Source: Deltaproteobacteria bacterium
GTDB taxonomy: Bacteria; Myxococcota; Myxococcia; Myxococcales; SZAS-1
Reading direction: 5' to 3'
DNA: 64,000 nt
Assembly (NCBI GenBank): GCA_018266075.1
Contig: JAFEBB010000003.1
Coordinates: forward strand, 1 to 64,000
The number at the start of each line of letters is the position of its first letter. Within the stretch, counting starts at the first letter, position 1. The notes below the pieces were generated by a model. The model did no database searches. It saw only the letters and a program-made list of their open reading frames with translations, and had not been told where the DNA came from. This document shows, piece by piece, positions 42,742 through 51,717 of the stretch. A program made the position numbers and the translations under genes.

Positions 42742-45027
42742 TTGGCCGAACCCAGCGCCGTGACCCAGCCAGGCGAGGCGCCGCCCGCACAGTGCGGCCG
42801 CTGCGGGACCATGGTCGGCTCGGAGACCAACTTCTGCCCCAAGTGCGGCACCGACCTGCGCGGGCAGACGGGCAGCAGCGACACCTTCCGCGGCTTCTTG
42901 CCCGGCACCGTCATCGACAGCCGCTACCGGCTGCTCGAGAAGCTGGGCGACGGCGGCATGGGCGTGGTCTTCCGCGTCGAGCACGTGCGCATGGGCAAGG
43001 TGATGGCCCTGAAGGTCTTGCGCAGCGAGATCGCCGGGCAGTCGCAGGTGCTGGAGCGCTTCCGCACCGAGGCGCAGGTGGTGAGCAAGCTCAACCACCC
43101 GAACACGATCAGCGTCTTCGACTTTGGCGAGCTGGAGGACGGCGGCCTCTACATCGCCATGGAGTACGTGCGCGGCCGGGATCTCCAAGCGATGTTGCTC
43201 GCCGAGGGCAAGCTCACCGAGGTCCGTGCGGCCACGCTCGCCAGCCAGGTGCTGCGCTCGCTCGAGGAAGCGCACGAGGCGGGCATCGTCCACCGCGACA
43301 TCAAGCCCGCGAACGTGATGGTGGTTCAGACGCGCGGCGGCGAGGACTGGGCCAAGGTCGTCGACTTCGGCATCGCCAAGCTGAACGAGGGCGGCAAGGG
43401 CAACAGCAAGATCACGGGCGTGGCCGAGTTCGTGGGCACGCCCAACTACTGCGCGCCGGAGCAGGCCCGCGGCGAGTCGCCGGATCCGCGCACGGATCTC
43501 TACGCCGTGGGCGCCATGCTCTTCGAGCTCGTCACCGGCAAGCCGCCCTACGAGGCGCCGAGCGCGATGGGCGTCATCGCCAAGCACCTCTCGGATCCGG
43601 TGCCGCACGCGCGCGAGCGGAATCCCGAGCTCTCCGAGGCGCTGGACACCGTGCTGCAGAAGGCGCTGGCCAAGAAGCCCGACGACCGCTTCCAGACCGC
43701 GAACGAGATGCGCAAGGCGCTGGAGCTCGTTGCGGGCTCGCCGGCGCGCACCTACTCGGGCCAGGAGCTGCCCATCATCGACGGCTACGAGATCGCCAGC
43801 CGCGAAGACTGGGATCAGTTCGAGCGCCAGCTGGTGCGGAGCCTGCGGCTGCGCACGGTCGGCGGCGTGGCGCTGGTGCTGGCGGTGCTCGGCGCGGGCG
43901 CGTACGCGGGCTACCACAAGCTCACCGCCCAGGCGCCGGTGGTGGCGGTCGAAGAAGAAGTCGAGGTGAACGACGAGCCGGCGCAGGCAAACTTGATCGC
44001 GCTCGACAAGGCCGTGCACGGCTCCATCGGCGTGAGCCACAAGCAGGGCAAGAGCGACCTCGACACCTATCGCCTCGAGGTGCCGAGCGAGGGCCGACTC
44101 TGGGTCACGCTCACCGGCGTGCGCGACTTGAACCTGGTGCTCGAGCTCTTCGACGCCGAAAAGGAAGCGAACCACGTGGTGGATCCCCTCGCGCACGTGA
44201 CCATCGACGATGGCCGCTTGAGCGAGGGCGAGCTGCTCGCCGATGTGCCGGTGCACGCGGGCCGCTACTTCCTGCGCGTGTCGGAGCGGCCGGCCTACGA
44301 CGAGCCGGATCCCACGCGGCCGCCGCGCGAGCGCGAGAGCGCGCCCTACACGCTCACCGCGCACCTGGTGCCGCCCACCGAGCTCGACGAGCGCGAGCCG
44401 AACGATCTGTGGAGCCTGGCCCAGCTGCTGGCGCCGGCCCAGCCGGTGCTCGGGCATGCGGGCTTCGCGCTCCCGGCGCACGCGCTGGAGAAGAACATCG
44501 TGCTCTCGGCGCTCGACTTCTTCAGCGTGAAGTCGACGACCGCGACCGCGTTCCTGGTGCAGCCCACGGATCGCGCGCTCGGCCTCTGGGATGCGCAGAA
44601 GCTCCAGGGGTGGCGTGCCGAGGCGAAGGCCTTCGGCGTGCGCAAGGCCGAGCTGGAGAAGAAGGCGGCGAGCGATCGCGAGGCGGAGAAGGAGCTGAAA
44701 AAGCTGGTGGCGCCGTTCCTGGCAGCGCCGGTGCGCGCCAACAACGCCGGTGTCTCGGCGCTGAAGCTGGAATCGCAGGACGGCCTCGCGGGCGTGCTGG
44801 TGGCGCCGCTCTCGGGCGCCTCGCCCACGGCCAACGACGCGCCCTATGGCCTCGCGTTCGCCGTGCCCGGCCCGGGCGGACTCGATGGCGTGATCACCCT
44901 GGCGCGCGAGCTGGCCGCGCGCGGGCGGTCGGTGCAAGCCCAGGCGTTGCTCGAGAGCGTGCTGCGCGAGCTGCCGAGCGCGGAAGATGCGCCCAAGGTG
45001 AAGGCCGCGCTGACGCAGATCAAATAA
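42742..45027 (+). CDS. Ser/Thr protein kinase with N-terminal zinc ribbon and extracytoplasmic PPC-like domains
   Basis: The 761-residue product has a zinc ribbon (CGRCGTMV...CPKCGTDL, about 18-40) and a Hanks kinase domain (about 60-330: GDGGMGVVF, ALKVL lysine, HRDIKPANVMV, VVDFGIAK, APEQA). A membrane helix (GGVALVLAVLGAGAYAGY, about 375-395) and two extracytoplasmic beta domains like the bacterial pre-peptidase C-terminal domain (EVEVNDEPAQAN...; EREPNDLWSLAQ...) follow. TTG 42742 has GAGG 7 nt upstream; GTG 42691 is an in-frame alternative. All kinase residues are intact, so it is a likely transmembrane sensor kinase. Confidence 0.9.
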   Translation: MAEPSAVTQPGEAPPAQCGRCGTMVGSETNFCPKCGTDLRGQTGSSDTFRGFLPGTVIDSRYRLLEKLGDGGMGVVFRVEHVRMGKVMALKVLRSEIAGQSQVLERFRTEAQVVSKLNHPNTISVFDFGELEDGGLYIAMEYVRGRDLQAMLLAEGKLTEVRAATLASQVLRSLEEAHEAGIVHRDIKPANVMVVQTRGGEDWAKVVDFGIAKLNEGGKGNSKITGVAEFVGTPNYCAPEQARGESPDPRTDLYAVGAMLFELVTGKPPYEAPSAMGVIAKHLSDPVPHARERNPELSEALDTVLQKALAKKPDDRFQTANEMRKALELVAGSPARTYSGQELPIIDGYEIASREDWDQFERQLVRSLRLRTVGGVALVLAVLGAGAYAGYHKLTAQAPVVAVEEEVEVNDEPAQANLIALDKAVHGSIGVSHKQGKSDLDTYRLEVPSEGRLWVTLTGVRDLNLVLELFDAEKEANHVVDPLAHVTIDDGRLSEGELLADVPVHAGRYFLRVSERPAYDEPDPTRPPRERESAPYTLTAHLVPPTELDEREPNDLWSLAQLLAPAQPVLGHAGFALPAHALEKNIVLSALDFFSVKSTTATAFLVQPTDRALGLWDAQKLQGWRAEAKAFGVRKAELEKKAASDREAEKELKKLVAPFLAAPVRANNAGVSALKLESQDGLAGVLVAPLSGASPTANDAPYGLAFAVPGPGGLDGVITLARELAARGRSVQAQALLESVLRELPSAEDAPKVKAALTQIK

Positions 45028-45044
45028 ATATTTAAGTTAACGAA

Positions 45045-46976
45045 TTACGAGCCGTGTCCGAGCGCCGAAGTGGGCGTCGGCTCGCGCTCACCGGGCAGCG
45101 GCGCCTGGGCGAACACCGACGCGGCGATCCCGGCGGCCGCGCTCTGCAGCGGAAAGCGGCCATGCGCGTGGAGCGTTCCACAGGAGAGATCCACGTCGAG
45201 GATGCGGCGGGCGTCGATCTGCGCGCTGAGCTGCACCTCGCGCTCGGCGCCCGCGAGGGCCACCGCGCCGAGGTAGCCGCGGCCATTCGCGAGGGCCGCG
45301 CCCTCCACCACCGGACAGATGAGCCCCGCGCCCGGACCCACGCGAAGCTTGAGCTCCGCGCGTGCGGGCAACACCGCGCCGCGATCGAAGAGCCGCAAGA
45401 GCTTCCCGCCGGCGCCCATCACGCTCACCGGCTCCTGGAGCTTCTGGGACACCGCATCGCCGCCGGCGCGCTGCTTCTGCGCCGCGATGCGCGCCGTGCC
45501 CATGGCCACCGCGGCCGCAGGCTGGTTGGGCGCCACCACCTTGCCGGGAAACCGCGACTCCAGCCGCTCACGCACCCGCGGCCACGCGCACTGCCCACCC
45601 ACCAGCAAGACTTGATGCACCTGCGAGGGCTCCAGCTCCAGGCTCTCCAGCACCGCCAGCGCCACGCGCAGGAGCTGATCCAGCGCAGGCTCCAGCGCGC
45701 GCAGGGTGGGCGCGGCGTCGAGCTTCACGTCGAGGTCCACGGGATGGCCGTCGTCGCTCATGGCCAGGAAGGGGATGCGCACGTGCACCTCTCGCTGGCT
45801 GGCGAGCGACACGCGGGCGCCCTCGGCGGCGTCGAGCAGGCGCTGACGCGCGAGCGGATCCGTGAGCTTGGCACCCAGCTTGCCCTCGACGGACTCGAGC
45901 AGCGTGCGCGCGATGCGCTCGTCGATCGCGGTTCCGCCGAGGTGTCGCTTCTGCCCGGCGGCCAGGACGTCGAGCCGGCCGTCGACGTCGTCGAGCACCG
46001 CGAGCTGCAGCGTGGTCCCGCCCCAGTCGACGACCAGGATGGGCCCCGGCGGCCGCGCGTCCAGCGGGAGGCCGTGGTGCGCCGCCGCCGCCAGCGCCGC
46101 ATCCACGAGCACGGGACTGGAGAAGCCCGCGTGTCGCAGGCCGAGCTGGAGCAGGTGCTTGGCGCGCATGTCCAGCGTCGACGGAACCGCCAGGTGCGCC
46201 TCGACGAGCGGCTGGCCCGCGGCGTCCTGGGCGCGGGAGCGCAGCTCGCCGACGACGGCCGCGAAGAGCTCCACCGCGGGCATGGCGTGGTGGGGCAGCT
46301 CGGCCACCGGGCCGCCCTCGCCATCGCGGACGTTGAACGGCAGCCGGGAGAGCTCGGCGTCGTCTCCGGCGCGGCGCGGATCCAGGAGCAGCAGCGGCAG
46401 CGGCGAGGCGAGGCCGCTCTGGGCGTCTATGGCGCGCTGGGCGCGAGCGCGGGCGCCGAGCACCAGGCGGTCCTTGTCGTCGAGCGCGACCGCGGCAGGC
46501 AGCGCCGTGTTCCCCGGCGCGACATTCACCAACACCGGCCGACCGCCCTTCATGATTGCGGCGCGCGCGAAGGTGCCGCCCACGTCGAGGCCGAGCGGCG
46601 CGCGGGGCGGAGCCGCCACGACGCCGGGCTCGGTGGGGGGCGAGGTCGCGAGCGCGAGGTCGGTGACGCCGCGCTTCATGAGCAGGATGCGATCGAGCGC
46701 GGCGCGATCGGCGCCGTCGAGGCGCTGGTAGCGCACCAGCAGGGCCAGGTCGTCCTCGCGCTGGCCGCGCAGGGCCTTCACCACCGCGCCTGCGCCCTGG
46801 AAGAGCACGGTGCCATCGCGCGCGCAGAGCTCGAAGGCGACCACCTCCCCCGGCGAGCGCGGCTGCCCGGTGAAGAGCCGCACGCCCCCCGGGCCGATGT
46901 GCTCGCCGAACTTCTCGGCCAGGTCGCGCTCGTCGCGCACGGGCAGGACCACACGAATCGGGGCGAGCGCCGGCAT
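45045..46976 (-). CDS. PilZ-like domain fused to an Hsp70 (DnaK-like) ATPase
   Basis: This is a 643-residue protein. Residues about 1-100 resemble the PilZ-type domain common in myxobacteria (GGVRLFTGQPRSPGEVVAFEL ... VLFQGAGAVVKAL). Residues about 128-500 form an Hsp70 nucleotide-binding domain: phosphate 1 PLGLDVGGTFARAAI, phosphate 2 VVDWGGTTLQLAVLD with HLGGTAIDERI, and adenosine motif VLLVGGQCAWPRV. A short substrate-binding-like beta domain (about 535-610) follows; the helical lid is missing. It is probably a specialised cytoplasmic chaperone. Its partner J-protein is not in the window. Confidence 0.82.
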   Translation of the reverse strand: MPALAPIRVVLPVRDERDLAEKFGEHIGPGGVRLFTGQPRSPGEVVAFELCARDGTVLFQGAGAVVKALRGQREDDLALLVRYQRLDGADRAALDRILLMKRGVTDLALATSPPTEPGVVAAPPRAPLGLDVGGTFARAAIMKGGRPVLVNVAPGNTALPAAVALDDKDRLVLGARARAQRAIDAQSGLASPLPLLLLDPRRAGDDAELSRLPFNVRDGEGGPVAELPHHAMPAVELFAAVVGELRSRAQDAAGQPLVEAHLAVPSTLDMRAKHLLQLGLRHAGFSSPVLVDAALAAAAHHGLPLDARPPGPILVVDWGGTTLQLAVLDDVDGRLDVLAAGQKRHLGGTAIDERIARTLLESVEGKLGAKLTDPLARQRLLDAAEGARVSLASQREVHVRIPFLAMSDDGHPVDLDVKLDAAPTLRALEPALDQLLRVALAVLESLELEPSQVHQVLLVGGQCAWPRVRERLESRFPGKVVAPNQPAAAVAMGTARIAAQKQRAGGDAVSQKLQEPVSVMGAGGKLLRLFDRGAVLPARAELKLRVGPGAGLICPVVEGAALANGRGYLGAVALAGAEREVQLSAQIDARRILDVDLSCGTLHAHGRFPLQSAAAGIAASVFAQAPLPGEREPTPTSALGHGS

Positions 46977-47011
46977 CCAGCTCCGGAAGCTAACTCATAA
47001 TTCGCGAGCGC

Positions 47012-47039
47012 GGGACGTGGGACGTGGGTCCCGGGTCGG
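47012..47039. repeat. Heptanucleotide array (GGGACGT-type x 4), intergenic
   Basis: Four 7-nt units headed by GGG: GGGACGT twice, then GGGTCCC and GGGTCGG. They lie in the 96-nt gap between the GerW-like gene and the Hsp70 fusion gene. Confidence 0.65.
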
Positions 47040-47072
47040 CCGGATCCCGGGATTGCCCCGCTCATGCGCTGG

Positions 47073-47453
47073 CTATCGAAGGGCGTGCAGCAGGGAGCGG
47101 CGTCGCCTGCCGCCGCCGAGCGAGCGAATCACCCCCGCACGCACGAGCGCACGCACGAGCAGCAGCGCGCCCAGCGCCACCACCTGGCCCCCGAGGATGA
47201 TCCGGTTGACGTCGATGGCCGGGTACCAGCGCACCTGGCCCTGCTTGATCGCGAAGGCGCCGGCCGGCCGCCCTTCGAAGCCGAAGCCCGAGCCGAGCTG
47301 CCCCTCGGCGCCCATGCGCTCGCCGCCGCCCGCGCCCCCGCGGACCTTCGCCGCGAACACCACCGTCGAGCCGTCTTGTTGGACGGGCTCGCTGAACACC
47401 CGCCGGGCGGTGAAGCTGTCCGCCGCTCGCCCGAGCACCTCCGAAATCGCCAT
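47073..47453 (-). CDS. GerW/YtfJ-like protein
   Basis: This 126-residue protein matches the sporulation protein YtfJ/GerW family: FSEPVQQDGSTVVFAAKVRGG, then GFGFEGRPAGAFAIKQGQVRWYPAIDVNRII, followed by a hydrophobic segment (GGQVVALGALLLVRALVRAG) and a basic tail. In Bacillus the family affects spore germination; homologues in non-sporulating bacteria are of unknown role. Whether it serves myxospore formation here is speculation. ATG 47453. It lies 66 nt after the frameshifted outer-membrane gene. Confidence 0.8.
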   Translation of the reverse strand: MAISEVLGRAADSFTARRVFSEPVQQDGSTVVFAAKVRGGAGGGERMGAEGQLGSGFGFEGRPAGAFAIKQGQVRWYPAIDVNRIILGGQVVALGALLLVRALVRAGVIRSLGGGRRRRSLLHALR

Positions 47454-47519
47454 GGCGCACCTCCATACGCGCCAAGGGTGGACATCGCCTCGGTCGAGGC
47501 GCGAGCGAGAAGCGCGTGC

Positions 47520-48351
47520 TCAGCGGACGTCCTGCCAGGGCTTCTCCAGCACCGGCGCCACCGTCACCTCGAGCTGCCTGCTGCCCGAAGTTGTCCGGGT
47601 GCACGATCATGTAGAGCGCCTGGAAGCCCACGTGGAGCGCGGTCTTGTCGCCCAGGACGAAGGCGTGGCTGGCGCCCAGCCCAACGGGAAGCGTGAGCCT
47701 CTGCCCGGGGGAAGCAGTCCAATCGAACGAGATCGTGGGTGACGCGCCCACCGTCCAGCCGCCGGCGAAGAAGCGGCTGAGGAAGTATTGAATATTCAAT
47801 TTGCTCACGCGCGGCCGCGAGCTCTCCCCCGCGAACGACCACCACTGCTGCGCAAACAGCGCCACCTGCCAGGCTTGTGACTTCCAACCCACGACGCCCG
47901 CGGGCCCGGCCTGCCACTTCCCATTCCCGGTTTGCGGCGTGGTCGCCGTGGGGAGCACGAAGGTGGGCCCCAGCCCGTCGATGATCGAGGGGCCGAGATC
48001 GACCGAGAGCACCACGGGCAGCTCGAGATCGCCGAGCCCCGCGGCCCGCGAGAGCTCGCCTCCTGGGCTCTTGTAGGGAATCGAATCGAGAAGGAGGAAC
48101 TTCGGTCGCGCGACGAAACAGCTCCGATCGCCGACCGGCCAGGAGAGCCGTGGCTGGAGCTGCAGGACCTGGTTGGCCTGGTGGGTGTCGAACTCCGAGA
48201 TCTTCAAAATATAGGTTTCATTTTGAAGTTCGAGGACCCACTTCCCGCCAATGGGGTTCTCCTCGTCGCGCTCGATGGCGCTCGCCTCGTCGGCATGTGC
48301 GCGCTCCCAGACGCCCAGGAGCGCAGCCAGCGCCAGAAACCGCAGGCGCAT
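47520..48351 (-). pseudogene. Neuromedin-U-like outer-membrane/transporter protein, 3' frameshift
   Basis: From ATG 48351 the frame encodes a signal peptide and a beta-rich protein matching the so-called neuromedin U/transporter family in style (NGKWQAGPAGVVGWKSQAWQ..., FAGGWTVGASPTISFDWTA). After HPDNFGQ (about 47580) the frame runs into Arg/Ala-rich nonsense. One base out of register the expected ending appears, QLEVTVAPVLEKPWQDVR and TGA at 47520-47522. So one extra base near 47576-47583 breaks the last 18 or so codons: either a real frameshift or a sequencing error. The start lies 8 nt after the stop of sulfatase 1, so it is in the sulfatase transcript. Confidence 0.75.
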
Positions 48352-48359
48352 GCGCGACC

Positions 48360-49838
48360 TCAGTGCATCCCGCTGCCCGTCGCGTCCTGGAGCTTGCGCA
48401 TCACCTCGTCGAGGTTGAACGAGGCGGGCCGCTGCCGCGGCGGAAACTCCGCGAACGAGCGCGCCTCCTCGGCGACGTACGCCTGCGCGGGCACGAGCAG
48501 GAATGCGTGATCGAGCACCCAGTCCCAGTAGGTGTTCGAGTTCTCGTCGGCGCGCTCGAACGGGTCGCGGCGCAGGTGGAAGATCTTGGGGATGCGCAGG
48601 GGCACGAACGGCTCGGCCCAGACGGCCAACGTCTTGGCCCGCTGCTCCAGGAACACCAGCTTCCAGTCGCCGTAGCGCAGAGCCATCAACTGGCCGTCGT
48701 CGTTGAAGTAGAAAATATGATCGCGCGGACTATTGGATACCTCGCCCTTCAGGTATGCCGTCATGTCCGTGCCATCGATGTGAACCTTGAAGCTCTTGCC
48801 GTCGATGCTGTGGCCCTTGATCAGCCGGGGCACGATGTCGGGCACGCCCGCGACCGAGAGCAGCGTGGGCAGCCAGTCCTGGTGTGAGAGAAGGCCGTTC
48901 AAGACCTTCCCGGCTTCGAACTTGCCCGGCCAGCGCACGAACGCCGGCACGCGCCAGCCGCCCTCCCAGTTGGTGTTCTTCTCGCTGCGGAAGGGGGTGA
49001 TCGCCGCGTCGGGCCAGGAGTTGAAGTGCGGGCCGTTGTCGGTGGAGTAGATGACGATCGTATCGTCGGTAATCTTGAGCTCATCGAGCTTCTTCAACAT
49101 CTGGCCCACCATGTCGTCGTGGTAGACCATGGCGTCGTTGTAGAACCCCTGTCCCGAGCGACCGACGTAGTCCTTCTTCACGTGCGTGCGGAAGTGCATG
49201 TGCGTGGAGTTCCACCACATGAAGAAGGGCTTATTGGCCTTGTGGGCCTCGTCGATGAAGCGCAGCGCGTGTTGGTTGATCTCGCTGTCGATGGTCTCCA
49301 TGCGCTTGCGCGTGAGTGGACCGGTGTCTTCGATCTTCCCGTTCGCGAAGCTGTGGATCACCCCGCGCGGCCCGAAGCGCTTCTTGAAGCTTGGATCCTT
49401 CGGGTAGTCGGGGTTCTCGGGCTCCTCCTCTGCGTTCAAGTGGTAGAGGTTGCCGAAGAACTCGTCGAAGCCGTGGTTGGTGGGCAGGAACTCGTCGCGA
49501 TCGCCGAGGTGGTTCTTTCCAAATTGCCCGGTCGCGTAGCCGAGCGGCTTGAGCAACTCGGCAATCGTGGGGTCCTCCGGGCGCAAGCCGACATCAGCGC
49601 CGGGCATGCCCACCTTGGTCAAGCCGGTGCGCACCGGGTTCTGGCCGGTGATGAAGCTCGCGCGGCCCGCGGTGCAGCTCTGCTGGCCGTAGTAATCCGT
49701 AAATGAAATTCCCTCTTTCGCGAGGCGGTCGATGTTGGGCGTTCGGTAGCCCATCATCCCGTGGTTGAAGGCGCTGATGTTCCACATTCCAATGTCGTCG
49801 CCCCAGAGGACGAGGATGTTGGGCTTCTTCGTTGCCAT
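48360..49838 (-). CDS. Type I sulfatase (CxAxR), no signal peptide visible
   Basis: This is a 492-residue arylsulfatase family enzyme that hydrolyses sulfate esters. N-terminal metal site NILVLWGDDIGMWN, sulfatase signature CTAGR at 55-59 (Cys to be converted to formylglycine), GKNHLGDRDEFLPT, and the later metal motif YSTDNGPHFNSWPD. It starts MATKKPNILV with GGAG 6 nt upstream, so it has no export signal. A second sulfatase and the activating enzyme gene are adjacent. The substrate is unknown. Confidence 0.9.
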   Translation of the reverse strand: MATKKPNILVLWGDDIGMWNISAFNHGMMGYRTPNIDRLAKEGISFTDYYGQQSCTAGRASFITGQNPVRTGLTKVGMPGADVGLRPEDPTIAELLKPLGYATGQFGKNHLGDRDEFLPTNHGFDEFFGNLYHLNAEEEPENPDYPKDPSFKKRFGPRGVIHSFANGKIEDTGPLTRKRMETIDSEINQHALRFIDEAHKANKPFFMWWNSTHMHFRTHVKKDYVGRSGQGFYNDAMVYHDDMVGQMLKKLDELKITDDTIVIYSTDNGPHFNSWPDAAITPFRSEKNTNWEGGWRVPAFVRWPGKFEAGKVLNGLLSHQDWLPTLLSVAGVPDIVPRLIKGHSIDGKSFKVHIDGTDMTAYLKGEVSNSPRDHIFYFNDDGQLMALRYGDWKLVFLEQRAKTLAVWAEPFVPLRIPKIFHLRRDPFERADENSNTYWDWVLDHAFLLVPAQAYVAEEARSFAEFPPRQRPASFNLDEVMRKLQDATGSGMH

Positions 49839-49905
49839 GGGACGCTCCGATAGAAGGGCGCCCGGTTCCCGCGCGCCCGCGTAAATGAAGAGCCTGAAGG
49901 GACAG

Positions 49906-51609
49906 CTATTCGCTGGGCTTCGCCGAGTCCTTCACCTGCTTGATGATCTCGTCGAGGTTGTAGGCCTCGGGCGCCTGCAGCGGCGGGAACTCCTTGTACG
50001 ACATGAGCTCCTTGGTCCAGAGCTGCTGGCCGATGGGGAGCATGTTCCAATCGTACTGGAAGGCCGTGACCGGGCCGCTCAGCGCGCCGCCGACGCCCAT
50101 GGCGGACTTCACACTTTCGCCAACAGCCTGCTCGAAGGGGTCGCGCTTGATGTTTTGAACAAGCGTGAAGTGGAACGGGATCAGCGGGAGGATCCATCCC
50201 TCCGCGCCGGGTTGAGACATATTATAGTACATCTTCCAGTTCTTATATCGAACCGCCGAAGGCGTGGCGCCGGAGTAGTAGAAGAACACATCGCGCGCCG
50301 AATGCTCCGATGTGCCTTCCAGATATTCGCGCTGATCGAAGCCGTCGAGCGTGGTCTTCACGATTCCTTGATACTTGCCCGCCTCGATCTGCTTCTTGAG
50401 GGCGTCGCCCTTGGGCCCGCCGGCGATGTCCACGAGGGTGGGAAGCCAGTCGAGCGCGGCGAACATATCGCTCTTCACCGTGTGCGGCTTGATGTGACCC
50501 GGCCAGCGCACGACCATCGGGCAGCGATAGCCGCCCTCCCAGGCCTCGCCCTTCTGGCCCTTGAACGGCGTGATGCCGCCGTCGGGGAAGGTGATGGCCT
50601 CGGCGCCGTTGTCCGAGGTGAAGACGATGATGGTGTTGTCGAGCTGGCCCATCTCCTCGAGCTTGTGCATCACGTAGCCGATGTTGTCGTCGAGCTGCTT
50701 CATGCCCGCTTCGTTGATGCCCCAATCCTTGCCGCCCGCGGTGCCGACCATGGCCATGTACTTGGGCGGCAACATCGTCGTGACGTGCATGCGCGCGGGG
50801 TTGTACCAAACGAAGAACGGCTTTCCGGTCTTCTTGGGGTCGTTGCGATCGAGGAAATCGATAACTTTTGAAGAGATCTCCTCGTCGATTGTCTTCGAGC
50901 GCTCCAGCGTGAGCGGGCCCTCGTCCTTGCAGGTTTGATTCTTCTCGGTGCCGTCGGCCGAGTGGCAGAAGAGGACCGGGCGCGGAGGCGTCAGGCACGC
51001 GGTCGTCTTGGGATCCACGGCGCCCGGCACCTCGGCGACGCCAGGGATCGGCGTGTTCTTGCACGGAGGAGCGATGCCCTGTTGGTTGGGCGTCTTGTTG
51101 ATGTCGGGGAAGCTCACCTGCTGCATCGCATCCAGGTGGTACAGATAGCCCCAGTACTCTTGAAAACCGTGAGCGGTGGGCAGCGACTCCGTGTGATCAC
51201 CGAGGTGGTTCTTTCCGAACTCACCTGTGGTGTACCCGAGGTCGTGCAGGAACACCGCGACCGAGGGCGTGCCCTTGCGCAGCCACGACGGGCTTCCCGG
51301 GAGCTGCGGCGGAATCATGCCCGTGCGCAGCGGATACATCCCGGTGAAGAACGCATTGCGCCCCGAGGTGCAGCTCTGCATCCCGAGGTAGTCCATGAAG
51401 ATGGCGCCCTCGTGGCCGATACGATCGATGTTGGGTGTCTCTCCGACCATGAGGCCGCGGTGGTAGATGCTCGGCTGCATGAAGCCGATGTCATCGCCCA
51501 TGATGAAGAGGATGTTGGGCTTCTGGCCTTCGGCTGTCGCCGCGGCGGCGCTGCGAGCCGCGAACAGGGACGCCAACGCGAGCGTGAGACGCATTCCACG
51601 AGTGCTCAT
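49906..51609 (-). CDS. Exported sulfatase with a CTSGR active-site variant
   Basis: This is a 567-residue sulfatase with a Sec signal (RLTLALASLFAARSAAAATA). It has the metal site NILFIMGDDIGF, the signature CTSGR at 80-84 (third position Ser instead of the usual Pro or Ala), GKNHLGDHTESLPT, and FTSDNGAEAITFPDGG. A Cys-containing insertion of about 60 residues (near 185-245) is absent from sulfatase 1. It is paralogous to sulfatase 1 and transcribed just upstream of it (67 nt), divergent from the formylglycine-generating enzyme gene. Confidence 0.88.
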   Translation of the reverse strand: MSTRGMRLTLALASLFAARSAAAATAEGQKPNILFIMGDDIGFMQPSIYHRGLMVGETPNIDRIGHEGAIFMDYLGMQSCTSGRNAFFTGMYPLRTGMIPPQLPGSPSWLRKGTPSVAVFLHDLGYTTGEFGKNHLGDHTESLPTAHGFQEYWGYLYHLDAMQQVSFPDINKTPNQQGIAPPCKNTPIPGVAEVPGAVDPKTTACLTPPRPVLFCHSADGTEKNQTCKDEGPLTLERSKTIDEEISSKVIDFLDRNDPKKTGKPFFVWYNPARMHVTTMLPPKYMAMVGTAGGKDWGINEAGMKQLDDNIGYVMHKLEEMGQLDNTIIVFTSDNGAEAITFPDGGITPFKGQKGEAWEGGYRCPMVVRWPGHIKPHTVKSDMFAALDWLPTLVDIAGGPKGDALKKQIEAGKYQGIVKTTLDGFDQREYLEGTSEHSARDVFFYYSGATPSAVRYKNWKMYYNMSQPGAEGWILPLIPFHFTLVQNIKRDPFEQAVGESVKSAMGVGGALSGPVTAFQYDWNMLPIGQQLWTKELMSYKEFPPLQAPEAYNLDEIIKQVKDSAKPSE

Positions 51610-51717
51610 TGTCTAGTCCCCCCGCTGCTCCGCAAGCGAATGCGTGAGAGCCAGGCGAGGAGGTAGGCACTGGCTCGCTTGCCTGCAAGGGCCGCGGCCG
51701 CCGCCCTTTTGCATTGA

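Noticed and set aside
39876-45035. Very long open frame on the plus strand (over 1700 codons) across mpl, DUF2059, GT2 and the kinase
   Set aside because: It is an antisense or out-of-phase shadow caused by high G+C third positions; it is Arg/Ala/His-rich, has no domain, and each real gene beneath has clear family motifs.
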